From TMED14 sp003507115 (GTDB lineage: Bacteria > Bacteroidota > Bacteroidia > Flavobacteriales > Schleiferiaceae): a stretch of DNA of 64,000 nt. The notes below the pieces were generated by a model. That model searched no databases, was not told the DNA's origin, and saw nothing but the letters and a program-made list of their open reading frames with translations. Both the position numbers and the translations under genes were made by a program. Positions 17,429 through 25,064 of the stretch are shown here, in pieces. Location of the stretch: positions 186,001-250,000 of the forward strand of contig CALSOH010000002.1 in the NCBI GenBank assembly GCA_943787925.1. The letters are read 5' to 3'. Positions within the stretch are counted from its first letter, which is position 1. Each line of letters begins with the position of its first letter.

Positions 17429-17989
17429 ATGTCCAAGGCCACGGAAGAATCCATCCACGAAGCCTGGTCGTCGCATGCCTACGATCAGGCTTTTTCGTTG
17501 ATGGCCCAGTGCTACGCTTCGGACTTTTATCGGACGGCCCTGCGCATTGTCCTGGACCATGCCACCGCTCAAGATGTCGTCCAAGAAGCCTCCGTGAAAA
17601 TGTGGCGCGCCCTCCCAAAATTTAAAGGGGACAGCAAGTTTAGTACCTGGGCCTACCGCATCGTGGTGAATGAAGCACTCGGAACCTTGCGAAAGTCCAA
17701 AAACTTCCACCGCAGCCTCGATGGAGTGGACATCGGGGTACCTGATAGCCCATACTTTGAGGCGGACCGTCTACTGGCGGACCTCTACCGCGCCTTGGCC
17801 AACCTGCCCGAACGTCAGCGCCTCACCTTTCAGTTGCGCTATTTTGACGCCAAGCCCTATTCCGACATCTCCGAAATCCTCGGTACCAGTGTCGGCGGGC
17901 TCAAAGCCAATTACCACCATGCCGTAGAGCGTATTAAAAGGGAAATGCGCGAATTAAACCCTGATTATGACTTTGAATCCAATGAATAA
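17429..17989 (+). CDS. RNA polymerase sigma factor, ECF type
   Basis: 186 residues from ATG 17429. Region 2 includes DVVQEASVKMWRALPKF and FSTWAYRIVVNEAL, the core-binding and -10-recognition helices. Region 4 has LPERQRLTFQLRYF and the helix-turn-helix YSDISEILGTSVGGLKANYH. There is no sigma 3 domain, so it is a group 4 (ECF) factor. It is followed at once by a small one-helix membrane protein and a Spy-like periplasmic protein. That order suggests an envelope-stress cassette. The upstream open frame to 17351 overlaps transketolase and is not needed. Confidence 0.9.
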   Translation: MSKATEESIHEAWSSHAYDQAFSLMAQCYASDFYRTALRIVLDHATAQDVVQEASVKMWRALPKFKGDSKFSTWAYRIVVNEALGTLRKSKNFHRSLDGVDIGVPDSPYFEADRLLADLYRALANLPERQRLTFQLRYFDAKPYSDISEILGTSVGGLKANYHHAVERIKREMRELNPDYDFESNE

Positions 17990-18329
17990 GATGAGCAAGT
18001 ACGACGGCATACATGTCCCTCCCGAGGCCCACCAGGATTTGGTGGCCCACATGATGGCTGCGATGGATATTTCCCAACGAACCGCCGTTCCTTCTTCACG
18101 TCGCCGGATTCGAACCCTCTCTTTGTGGGCCGCTTCGGTGGCCGCGCTTTGGGCCGTGGGGATCTTCCTGTTTACTGATCGCCCGGGTACCGAGTCCGAC
18201 GTGTGGGTCACCGATGACCTGGCTTGGGAGGTCTTCCAGGCAGGGGAACTGGAACTCAGCGTGGATGAAGCCGCCGCCTTGCTCGATGAATCAGAACTCA
18301 CTCAAATTTTAGCCGACCTAACCTACTAA
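17982..18329 (+). CDS. Small single-pass membrane protein, candidate anti-sigma factor
   Basis: 115 residues from ATG 17982, which overlaps the sigma factor's stop (ATGAATAA). ATG 17967 or 17991 are alternatives. It has a cytoplasmic-type N-terminus of about 45 residues, one transmembrane helix (LSLWAASVAALWAVGIFLF) and an acidic periplasmic tail. I see no zinc-binding HxxxCxxC anti-sigma motif. The anti-sigma call rests on topology and position: translation-coupled to an ECF sigma gene and followed by a periplasmic putative sensor. It is not homology-based. Confidence 0.6.
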   Translation: MNKMSKYDGIHVPPEAHQDLVAHMMAAMDISQRTAVPSSRRRIRTLSLWAASVAALWAVGIFLFTDRPGTESDVWVTDDLAWEVFQAGELELSVDEAAALLDESELTQILADLTY

Positions 18330-18332
18330 CCG

Positions 18333-18851
18333 ATGCCCAAAATTGTCCTCTTCTCCCTCCTGACGCTATGGAGCACCCTGCCCGCCATCGCCCAAGGTCC
18401 TCCCACGGATGTCCGCGAACGCGTCGAAGCCGCCAAAGTGGGATTCATCACCCGTGAAGTCAAACTCACCCCAGACGAAGCGAAAGTTTTTTGGCCGGTC
18501 TACGAGTCCTTCCATGCCGAATTGCGCAGCGTCGAAAATGACCCCATGGACCGCGATCGCCGGGAAGCCATCACGGACGATGCAGAAGCCCTGAAGGTGC
18601 TCAAATCCATGGAAGCCACCGCCGAAAAGCGTGAAGCCATCCGGAAAAAATATCAAAAGAAATTCTTGGAAATCCTCCCCGCCCACAAGGTGCTGGCCTA
18701 CTACTGCGCAGAGCGCGAATTTCAGCGACGCTTGAACGAGCGACTTCGCGAGGGACGTTCCGGAGGCGGGCGTCCGGGCGGCCCTGGAGGCCCTCCTCCG
18801 GGCTCGGGTGGACGCCGTCCAGGCGGGCCGGGTCCGCAGCGCGGATTCTAA
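18333..18851 (+). CDS. Periplasmic Spy/CpxP-like protein with Gly-Pro-Arg-rich tail
   Basis: 172 residues. The signal peptide ends near LPAIAQ. The body is helical and charged with LTPDEAKVFWPVYESFHAEL, resembling the LTxxQ-type helices of Spy/CpxP/CnrX proteins, and continues with long Lys/Glu helices. The last 35 residues are low-complexity Gly/Pro/Arg. In CnrYXH-type systems such periplasmic helical proteins act as metal or stress sensors for an ECF sigma factor. Here the same gene order (sigma, membrane protein, periplasmic protein) suggests a comparable role. A general chaperone role is the alternative. It starts 3 nt after the membrane-protein gene. Confidence 0.65.
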   Translation: MPKIVLFSLLTLWSTLPAIAQGPPTDVRERVEAAKVGFITREVKLTPDEAKVFWPVYESFHAELRSVENDPMDRDRREAITDDAEALKVLKSMEATAEKREAIRKKYQKKFLEILPAHKVLAYYCAEREFQRRLNERLREGRSGGGRPGGPGGPPPGSGGRRPGGPGPQRGF

Positions 18852-18874
18852 CCACGAGGGATCCCCTTTTCCAT

Positions 18875-18906
18875 AGCCCCGTCGGTGCAAACCCTCGGGG
18901 CTTTCC
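18875..18906 (+). terminator. Probable terminator of the sigma-factor operon
   Basis: AGCCCCG and CGGGGCT form a 7-bp stem with a 14-nt loop, followed by a short T-poor run (TTCC). It is weak, and it overlaps where the -33 box of the next gene would be. Confidence 0.45.
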
Positions 18907-18914
18907 TACCTTTG
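18907..18914 (+). promoter_or_regulatory. -7 promoter element of the aminotransferase gene, start-proximal
   Basis: TACCTTTG, an exact TAnnTTTG match, ends only 4 nt before the ATG at 18919. Transcription should begin at or very near the start codon, giving a leaderless mRNA. Confidence 0.55.
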
Positions 18915-18918
18915 GCCC

Positions 18919-20106
18919 ATGGACCTCCGGCAACTTTTTTTGCGTCACATCGCCCCCACGACGGAATCCCCCTTGGCTTTGGCTTTTAGCCGGGCGGAAG
19001 GGGTATTTCTGTACGATGCGGAAGGCCACGCCTACATGGATTTCATTTCGGGCATTGGCGTTTCCAACATTGGCCATAGCCATCCCGAGGTCGTCGCTGC
19101 CGTCCAAAAACAAGCTGCCGACTACATGCACCTGATGGTCTATGGGGAGTACATCCAACAGCCTCAAGTCGGCTATGCCCAGGCCCTCTGTGCCACCCTA
19201 GACCCTTCATTGGATTGCGTGTATTGGGGAAATTCCGGGGCGGAGGCCATCGAGGGCGCCTTCAAATTGGCCAAGCGCTGGACCGGACGTACCGAAATCT
19301 GTTCATTTCAAGGCAGCTACCACGGCTCAACCCAAGGCGCACTCTCGGCCATGGGCGACGAAACCTTCAAACGGGCCTATCGACCCTTGCTTCCTGACCA
19401 CCGCATCCTGCCGTGGGCAGATGCCTCCGCCTTAGAACGCATCACCCCACGCACGGCCGCGGTCGTGGTCGAAATCATTCAGGCCGAATCGGGATACAAG
19501 CCAGTTCCTCCCGCCTATCTGTCCGCCCTCCAAGACCGTTGTCGCGCCATGGGCGCCCTGCTCATTGTGGATGAAATTCAAACGGGATTCGGTCGGTCCG
19601 GACATCTCTTTGCACACCAAGGGGTGGGAATCACTCCGGACATCCTTTGCCTAGGCAAAGCACTAGGTGGTGGAATGCCCTTAGGGGCCTTTATTGCTTC
19701 CGGCGAAAAAATGCAGAGCCTCGCCCAAAATCCCATGCTCGGGCACCTCACCACCTTTGGGGGGCATCCGGTTAGTTGTGCGGCGGGATGGGCGGCCTTT
19801 CACGTGTTGCAACGGGAAGGGTGGATCGAGGAAGTGGCCGCGAAGGAATCCCTCCTGCGCCGCGAACTCTCGCACCTCAGTGTAACGGGTAGCCTTTCAG
19901 GCCAAGGGCTGCTACTCGCTCTTCCCCTTGGAGATTTTGACCGGGTCCTCGCAGTGCAGCAAGAACTCATTCAACAGGGACTACTCACAGATTGGTTCCT
20001 ATTCGAAAATCAAGCCCTCCGTTTGGCCCCGCCCCTCTCTATTTCTGAAGATGAACTTCTCCAAGCTTGCCGCGCTATTCGCCAAGCCATACCTTCACAC
20101 CTATGA
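18919..20106 (+). CDS. Class III PLP-dependent aminotransferase
   Basis: 395 residues. Fold-type I class III signature: YWGNSGAEAIEGAFKLAKRWTG, SYHGSTQGAL, the aspartate in LLIVDEIQTGFGRSG, and the PLP-binding lysine K247 in LCLGKALGGGMP. The family includes acetylornithine and ornithine aminotransferases and 4-aminobutyrate aminotransferase. No arginine-biosynthesis genes are nearby to decide the substrate, so I leave it unnamed. It is preceded by a TAnnTTTG box 4 nt from the ATG, and its TGA overlaps the ATG of the small membrane protein gene (20103). Confidence 0.9.
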   Translation: MDLRQLFLRHIAPTTESPLALAFSRAEGVFLYDAEGHAYMDFISGIGVSNIGHSHPEVVAAVQKQAADYMHLMVYGEYIQQPQVGYAQALCATLDPSLDCVYWGNSGAEAIEGAFKLAKRWTGRTEICSFQGSYHGSTQGALSAMGDETFKRAYRPLLPDHRILPWADASALERITPRTAAVVVEIIQAESGYKPVPPAYLSALQDRCRAMGALLIVDEIQTGFGRSGHLFAHQGVGITPDILCLGKALGGGMPLGAFIASGEKMQSLAQNPMLGHLTTFGGHPVSCAAGWAAFHVLQREGWIEEVAAKESLLRRELSHLSVTGSLSGQGLLLALPLGDFDRVLAVQQELIQQGLLTDWFLFENQALRLAPPLSISEDELLQACRAIRQAIPSHL

Positions 20107-20342
20107 GCGCAGAACGTCCTTCTTCCAACAAGCAGAAACTCGTCAAAGGCATGATCTTCTTGTCGATCGCGTTTCCCTTTCTTTTTGCGGGTCCCGCCTT
20201 TTACTATTGGATTGGTGCACCCGCCTTGCGCGAGGGCGCCTGGGGATGGACCGCTTTTATCGTCGTCATGATGTTTTCAGCTGCCGCCTTTGCCGTGCGC
20301 GGCATCGCCTTGGTCCTGGACGGATTTTTCGACCACCAATAA
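20103..20342 (+). CDS. Small two-helix membrane protein (DUF6095-like)
   Basis: 79 residues from ATG 20103, which overlaps the aminotransferase stop (ATGA). Two transmembrane helices, about 13-37 and 46-70, are separated by a short WIGAPALREGAWGW loop. The GPAFYYWI and GIALVLDGFFD elements resemble DUF6095 proteins, small membrane proteins of Bacteroidota with no known function. The upstream in-frame ATG at 20067 lies in the aminotransferase gene. A strong bidirectional terminator follows. Confidence 0.7.
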   Translation: MSAERPSSNKQKLVKGMIFLSIAFPFLFAGPAFYYWIGAPALREGAWGWTAFIVVMMFSAAAFAVRGIALVLDGFFDHQ

Positions 20343-20372
20343 AGCGAACTATAGTTTGTTTTTCCACCGGGC

Positions 20373-20402
20373 ATAAAAAAAGCCGCCCCAAGGGGCGGCT
20401 TT
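20373..20402. terminator. Bidirectional rho-independent terminator
   Basis: AAGCCGCCCC-AA-GGGGCGGCTT, with an A-run before it and a short T-run after it. It separates the plus-strand aminotransferase operon from the minus-strand rpoC/DUF3467 unit, and ends 8 nt from the DUF3467 stop. Confidence 0.9.
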
Positions 20403-20409
20403 CTTCGTT

Positions 20410-20721
20410 TTAAGCTTGTCCGGTTGGACCCCCAAATTGAATGGGGACATGCGGCTGTTCTGTCTCCGAGATAGGACCATGTAGCGCTTCGAAGCGCTGC
20501 ACATTTTCCTCCATCGCACGGATCAAACGTTTCACATGTTGCGGAGTTAAAATCACACGAGCCTTCACCCGGGCTTTCGGTAATCCAGGCATCATTTGAA
20601 TGAAGTCCAAGACAAATTCCGACGGCGAGTGGTTAATCACTGCGAGGTTGCTGTAGATGCCCTCAGCCATTTCTGGCGAAAGCTCAATTTGCAGTTGGTT
20701 TTCGGGCTCCGTGCTCATCAT
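20410..20721 (-). CDS. DUF3467 family protein
   Basis: 103 residues. It matches the DUF3467 pattern: ELSPEMAEGIYSNLAVINHSPSEFVLDF, then LPKARVKARVILTPQHVKRL and an EENVQRFE helix. The function is unknown; the family is widespread in Bacteroidota. The second ATG at 20718 is an equally good start. It begins 7 nt after the rpoC stop, so it is the last gene of the rplKAJL-rpoBC transcript and may act with RNA polymerase or the ribosome. That inference rests on position only. Confidence 0.88.
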   Translation of the reverse strand: MMSTEPENQLQIELSPEMAEGIYSNLAVINHSPSEFVLDFIQMMPGLPKARVKARVILTPQHVKRLIRAMEENVQRFEALHGPISETEQPHVPIQFGGPTGQA

Positions 20722-20727
20722 TAACTA

Positions 20728-23700
20728 TTATTCTGCAGATTCTAGGTCCACGGTGTGACTCGCCATCATTTGCTCGTACTCGTCCTTGCTGCCTACGACC
20801 GAAGTGTAGTAGCGCTTAAGTCCCGTACCGGCAGGGATGCGGTGACCTACGATGACGTTTTCCTTTAAGCCATCCAAGGTATCTACTTTGGCTGCAATCG
20901 CTGCCTCGTTCAATACTTTGGTGGTCTCCTGGAACGACGCCGCAGAAACCCAAGACTTAGTCTGCAACGAAGCGCGTGTAATACCTTGAAGGATGAGCTT
21001 CGCGGTAGCCGACTGGGCATCACGTGCCTGAACCATGGCCTTATCAGCCCGTTTCAGTAGTGAGTTCTCATCGCGCAAACGGCGAGAAGAGATCATCATG
21101 CCTGGCTTGAGCGTATCGCTGTCGCCTGCGTCCTCCACAATCTTCTTATCGAAGATGCGGTCGTTTTCCTTGATGAAGTCCATGGTGTGCTCCAGGTGGC
21201 CTTCCAAGAACGAGGTGTCACCTCCGTCTACAATCTCCACTTTGCGCATCATCTGACGAACAATCACTTCGAAGTGCTTGTCGTTGATTTTCACGCCCTG
21301 GAGACGGTACACTTCTTGGATCTCATTCACGAGGTACTCCTGAACCGCCGTCGGACCTTGAATGGCCAAGATGTCGGCAGGGGTAATCGCTCCGTCACTC
21401 AATGGGGATCCAGCACGAACAAAATCATTCTCTTGCACCAAGATTTGCTTGGACAAGTTGATCAAGTACTTGCGCTGCTCACCCGTACGGCTTTCAATCA
21501 TGATTTCGCGGTTACCGCGTTTGATCTTACCATAGGAAACCGTACCATCGATTTCAGCTACAACAGCGGGATTCGAGGGGTTACGAGCTTCAAACAATTC
21601 CGTCACACGGGGAAGGCCTCCGGTGATGTCACCAGATTTCGCGCCTTTGCGTGGAATCTTGACCAAGACCTTGCCCGACTTGATGACTTCGCCTTCGTCC
21701 ACCATCAGGTGTGCGCCGACAGGCAGGGTGTAGTGCTTGATCTCATTGCCTTTTTTGTCAACCACTTGAAGCATGGGAACCAGCTTCTTACTGCGGCTTT
21801 CAGAAATGACTTTGTCTTGGAAACCGGTTTGCTCGTCGATCTCGACCTTGTAGGTCACGCCTTGGACAATATCCATGTAGGCAATCTTTCCGGCGTGTTC
21901 CGAGATGATGACCGCGTTATACGGGTCCCACGTACAAATCACGTCGCCTTTCTTCACTTTGGATCCGCCCTTCACGAGGAGGGTTGAACCGTAAGGAATG
22001 TTGGCGGTCATGATCGGAATACCCGTCTTGGAATCGACCACGCGCATTTCGCCCGTACGACCAATGACAATATCCGATTTTTCGCCGTCGGTTCCTTCGC
22101 TGGCGACCGTACGCACCTCCTCGTATTCGAGGATGCCGTCAAATTTGGCCATCAAGCTGCTGATTTCCGAAACGTTACCCGCCGTACCACCTACGTGGAA
22201 GGTACGGAGCGTCAGCTGTGTACCTGGTTCCCCGATCGACTGGGCAGCGATAACGCCAACCGCTTCGCCGGTTTGAACGCCTTTGGCCGTAGCCAAATTC
22301 CGTCCATAACACTTGGCACAGATGCCGCGCTTGCTTTCACAGGTCAAGGGTGAACGAACTTCCACAGATTCTACAGGGCTCGCTTCAATCTTGTCGGCAA
22401 TGAGGTCCGAAATCATCTCGCCGTTGTGCACATATACTTCTCCGGTCAAAGGATCTATGACGGTGGCCAACGATACGCGGCCTGCAATGCGCTCCTTCAA
22501 AGTCTCGACGACTTCCTCGTTCTTTCGCAAGGAATAGATTTCCAAACCACGCAAGGTTCCGCAGTCGTCTTCGTTGACAATCACGTCTTGGGCGACGTCG
22601 TGAAGACGACGTGTCAAGTATCCCGCATCCGCCGTTTTCAAGGCCGTATCCGCCAGACCCTTACGGGCACCGTGAGTGGAAATGAAGTACTCCAAGATGG
22701 AGAGACCCTCCTTAAAGTTGGAGATAATCGGATTTTCAATGATCTCCCCGCCGGATGAACCCGACTTCTGGGGCTTGGCCATCAAACCACGCATACCGGA
22801 GAGCTGACGAATCTGCTCTTTCGATCCACGGGCTCCAGAATCCAACATCATGTAGATGGGGTTGAATCCTTGGCGGTCATTGATCAATTGGTTCATCGCC
22901 GCTTGGGTCAAACGCGCGTTGGCGTTGGTCCAGACGTCAATCACCTGATTGTATCGTTCGTTGTTGGTGATCAGACCCATGTTGTAGTTCATCAAGATGC
23001 CTTCCACTTCCGTGTTGGCGTCTTCGATCAGGCTGGTCTTGATTTCAGGAACCTGAATGTCACCCAAAGAGAAGGACAATCCACCGCGGAAGGCGTTGGA
23101 ATAGCCCAAGTCTTTCATGTCATCCAAGAACTTCGCCGTACGAGGTACGTCCGTGCGGGTCAAGATGCGCGCAATGATGTCGCGGAGGGCCTTCTTCGTC
23201 AACAATTCATTGATGTAGCCGACCTCCTTGGGAACCACTTGGTTAAAGAGGACACGGCCCACGCTCGTTTCGATCACTTTGTAGACCAACTCATCATTGT
23301 CGCCGTCCACGAGGGTACGCACTTTCACAATGGCGTTCAAGTCCACGCGCTTCTCGTTGTAGGCAATATTCACTTCCTCCGCAGAGTAGAAGGTCATGCC
23401 TTCTCCTTTGACCGGGTCACCGGGAATATTGCGCTTGGCTTTGGTCATGTAATACAGACCCAAGACCATGTCTTGAGAAGGTACCGTGATGGGCGAACCG
23501 TTGGCCGGGTTCAAGATGTTGTGCGAGGCCAGCATCAAGATCTGTGCTTCCAAGATGGCAGCAGGGCCCAAGGGCAAGTGCACCGCCATCTGATCCCCGT
23601 CAAAATCCGCGTTAAATGCGGTACAGGTCAGAGGGTGCAGCTGGATGGCCTTTCCTTCAATCATTTTGGGTTGGAAGGACTGGATACCCAAACGGTGCAA

Positions 23701-25032
23701 CGTCGGAGCTCGGTTCAGGAGAACCGGATGGCCCTTCATCACGTTTTCCAGGATATCCCAAACAACCGCTTCGCGCTTGTCGATGATTTTCTTCGCAGAC
23801 TTCACCGTTTTCACGATTCCACGCTCAATCAACTTGCGAACGATAAATGGCTTGTAGAGTTCGGCCGCCATGTCCTTGGGAAGACCACATTCGTGGAGCT
23901 TCAAATCGGGACCGATCACGATGACCGAACGTGCCGAATAGTCCACACGCTTACCTAGCAGGTTTTGGCGGAAACGACCCTGCTTGCCCTTCAAGCTATC
24001 GCTCAAGGACTTCAAGGGACGGTTGCTTTCCGTCTTGACCGCGCTAGCTTTGCGCGTATTGTCAAACAAGCTGTCGACCGACTCCTGCAACATGCGCTTT
24101 TCATTGCGCAAAATCACTTCCGGGGCCTTGATCTCCAGCAAGCGCTTCAAACGGTTGTTGCGAATGATCACACGGCGGTAGAGGTCGTTCAAATCCGAGG
24201 TAGCAAAGCGACCACCATCCAAGGGCACCAAGGGGCGCAATTCGGGCGGAATCACGGGGACGACCTTGATGATCATCCACTCGGGCTTGTTCTCCAAGCG
24301 TGCATTGGCATCGCGCATGGCTTCGACCACTTGCAAGCGCTTTAAGGCCTCTTGCTTACGCTGCTGTGAGGTCTCACGGTTCGCGCGGTCACGCAAATCG
24401 TAGGACATGGCATCCAAATCCAAACGCTGGAGCAACATCAACAAAGCCTCCGCACCCATCTTCGCGATGAACTTGTTGGGGTCGTTGTCGTCCATGTATT
24501 GATTTTCCATGGGCAAGCGGTCTTGGGCGTCGAGGTATTCCTCTTCGGTCAAGAACTGCATGTGCTCAAATGGATTGCCTTCATTATCGACCGCCGCACC
24601 CGTCTGAATGACGATGTAACGCTCGTAATAAATAATCATGTCCAATTTCTTGGTTGGAATACCCAAGAGATATCCCAATTTGTTCGGCAAGGAACGGAAG
24701 TACCAAATGTGCGCTACTGGCACCACCAAGTTGATGTGGCCAATGCGCTCACGACGCACTTTCTTTTCTGTCACCTCTACGCCACACCGGTCACACACGA
24801 TGCCCTTGTAGCGGATGCGCTTGTATTTACCACAGGCACATTCGAAATCCTTCACAGGACCGAAAATGCGCTCGCAGAACAAGCCGTCGCGCTCGGGTTT
24901 GTGTGTGCGATAGTTGATCGTTTCGGGCTTCAGCACTTCACCGCTGGAGCGCTCCAAAAGGAATTCAGGAGAGGCCAATCCAATGGTGATGGAGTTAAAG
25001 CTTCCTGAGGTTTGCTGTTCGATTTTTCGCAT
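20728..25032 (-). CDS. rpoC: DNA-directed RNA polymerase subunit beta'
   Basis: 1434 residues, the length usual in this phylum. The N-terminal zinc-binding domain has C65, C67, C80 and C83 (CAC...CDRC). The catalytic NADFDGDQMAVH motif places the Mg-binding aspartates at D476, D478 and D480. The second zinc cluster (CESKRGICAKCYGRNLA) is present. Bridge-helix and trigger-loop segments follow. It starts 32 nt after the rpoB stop and is followed at 6 nt by DUF3467. No truncation or frameshift is seen. Confidence 0.98.
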   Translation of the reverse strand: MRKIEQQTSGSFNSITIGLASPEFLLERSSGEVLKPETINYRTHKPERDGLFCERIFGPVKDFECACGKYKRIRYKGIVCDRCGVEVTEKKVRRERIGHINLVVPVAHIWYFRSLPNKLGYLLGIPTKKLDMIIYYERYIVIQTGAAVDNEGNPFEHMQFLTEEEYLDAQDRLPMENQYMDDNDPNKFIAKMGAEALLMLLQRLDLDAMSYDLRDRANRETSQQRKQEALKRLQVVEAMRDANARLENKPEWMIIKVVPVIPPELRPLVPLDGGRFATSDLNDLYRRVIIRNNRLKRLLEIKAPEVILRNEKRMLQESVDSLFDNTRKASAVKTESNRPLKSLSDSLKGKQGRFRQNLLGKRVDYSARSVIVIGPDLKLHECGLPKDMAAELYKPFIVRKLIERGIVKTVKSAKKIIDKREAVVWDILENVMKGHPVLLNRAPTLHRLGIQSFQPKMIEGKAIQLHPLTCTAFNADFDGDQMAVHLPLGPAAILEAQILMLASHNILNPANGSPITVPSQDMVLGLYYMTKAKRNIPGDPVKGEGMTFYSAEEVNIAYNEKRVDLNAIVKVRTLVDGDNDELVYKVIETSVGRVLFNQVVPKEVGYINELLTKKALRDIIARILTRTDVPRTAKFLDDMKDLGYSNAFRGGLSFSLGDIQVPEIKTSLIEDANTEVEGILMNYNMGLITNNERYNQVIDVWTNANARLTQAAMNQLINDRQGFNPIYMMLDSGARGSKEQIRQLSGMRGLMAKPQKSGSSGGEIIENPIISNFKEGLSILEYFISTHGARKGLADTALKTADAGYLTRRLHDVAQDVIVNEDDCGTLRGLEIYSLRKNEEVVETLKERIAGRVSLATVIDPLTGEVYVHNGEMISDLIADKIEASPVESVEVRSPLTCESKRGICAKCYGRNLATAKGVQTGEAVGVIAAQSIGEPGTQLTLRTFHVGGTAGNVSEISSLMAKFDGILEYEEVRTVASEGTDGEKSDIVIGRTGEMRVVDSKTGIPIMTANIPYGSTLLVKGGSKVKKGDVICTWDPYNAVIISEHAGKIAYMDIVQGVTYKVEIDEQTGFQDKVISESRSKKLVPMLQVVDKKGNEIKHYTLPVGAHLMVDEGEVIKSGKVLVKIPRKGAKSGDITGGLPRVTELFEARNPSNPAVVAEIDGTVSYGKIKRGNREIMIESRTGEQRKYLINLSKQILVQENDFVRAGSPLSDGAITPADILAIQGPTAVQEYLVNEIQEVYRLQGVKINDKHFEVIVRQMMRKVEIVDGGDTSFLEGHLEHTMDFIKENDRIFDKKIVEDAGDSDTLKPGMMISSRRLRDENSLLKRADKAMVQARDAQSATAKLILQGITRASLQTKSWVSAASFQETTKVLNEAAIAAKVDTLDGLKENVIVGHRIPAGTGLKRYYTSVVGSKDEYEQMMASHTVDLESAE

Positions 25033-25064
25033 GGTATTCTAAATGAGGTTCCCGGGGGATCGGA

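Noticed and set aside
18740..18851. Repetitive GGxPGG-like DNA at the end of the Spy-like gene, considered as a repeat element
   Set aside because: It is in-frame low-complexity Gly/Pro/Arg coding, not a DNA repeat array; no regular spacing.
22870..23958. Long open frame on the plus strand (362 codons) opposite rpoC
   Set aside because: Antisense shadow of rpoC, whose protein is fully conserved through the region; the predicted product is unlike any family and is rich in His/Val/Gln as expected from reverse reading.
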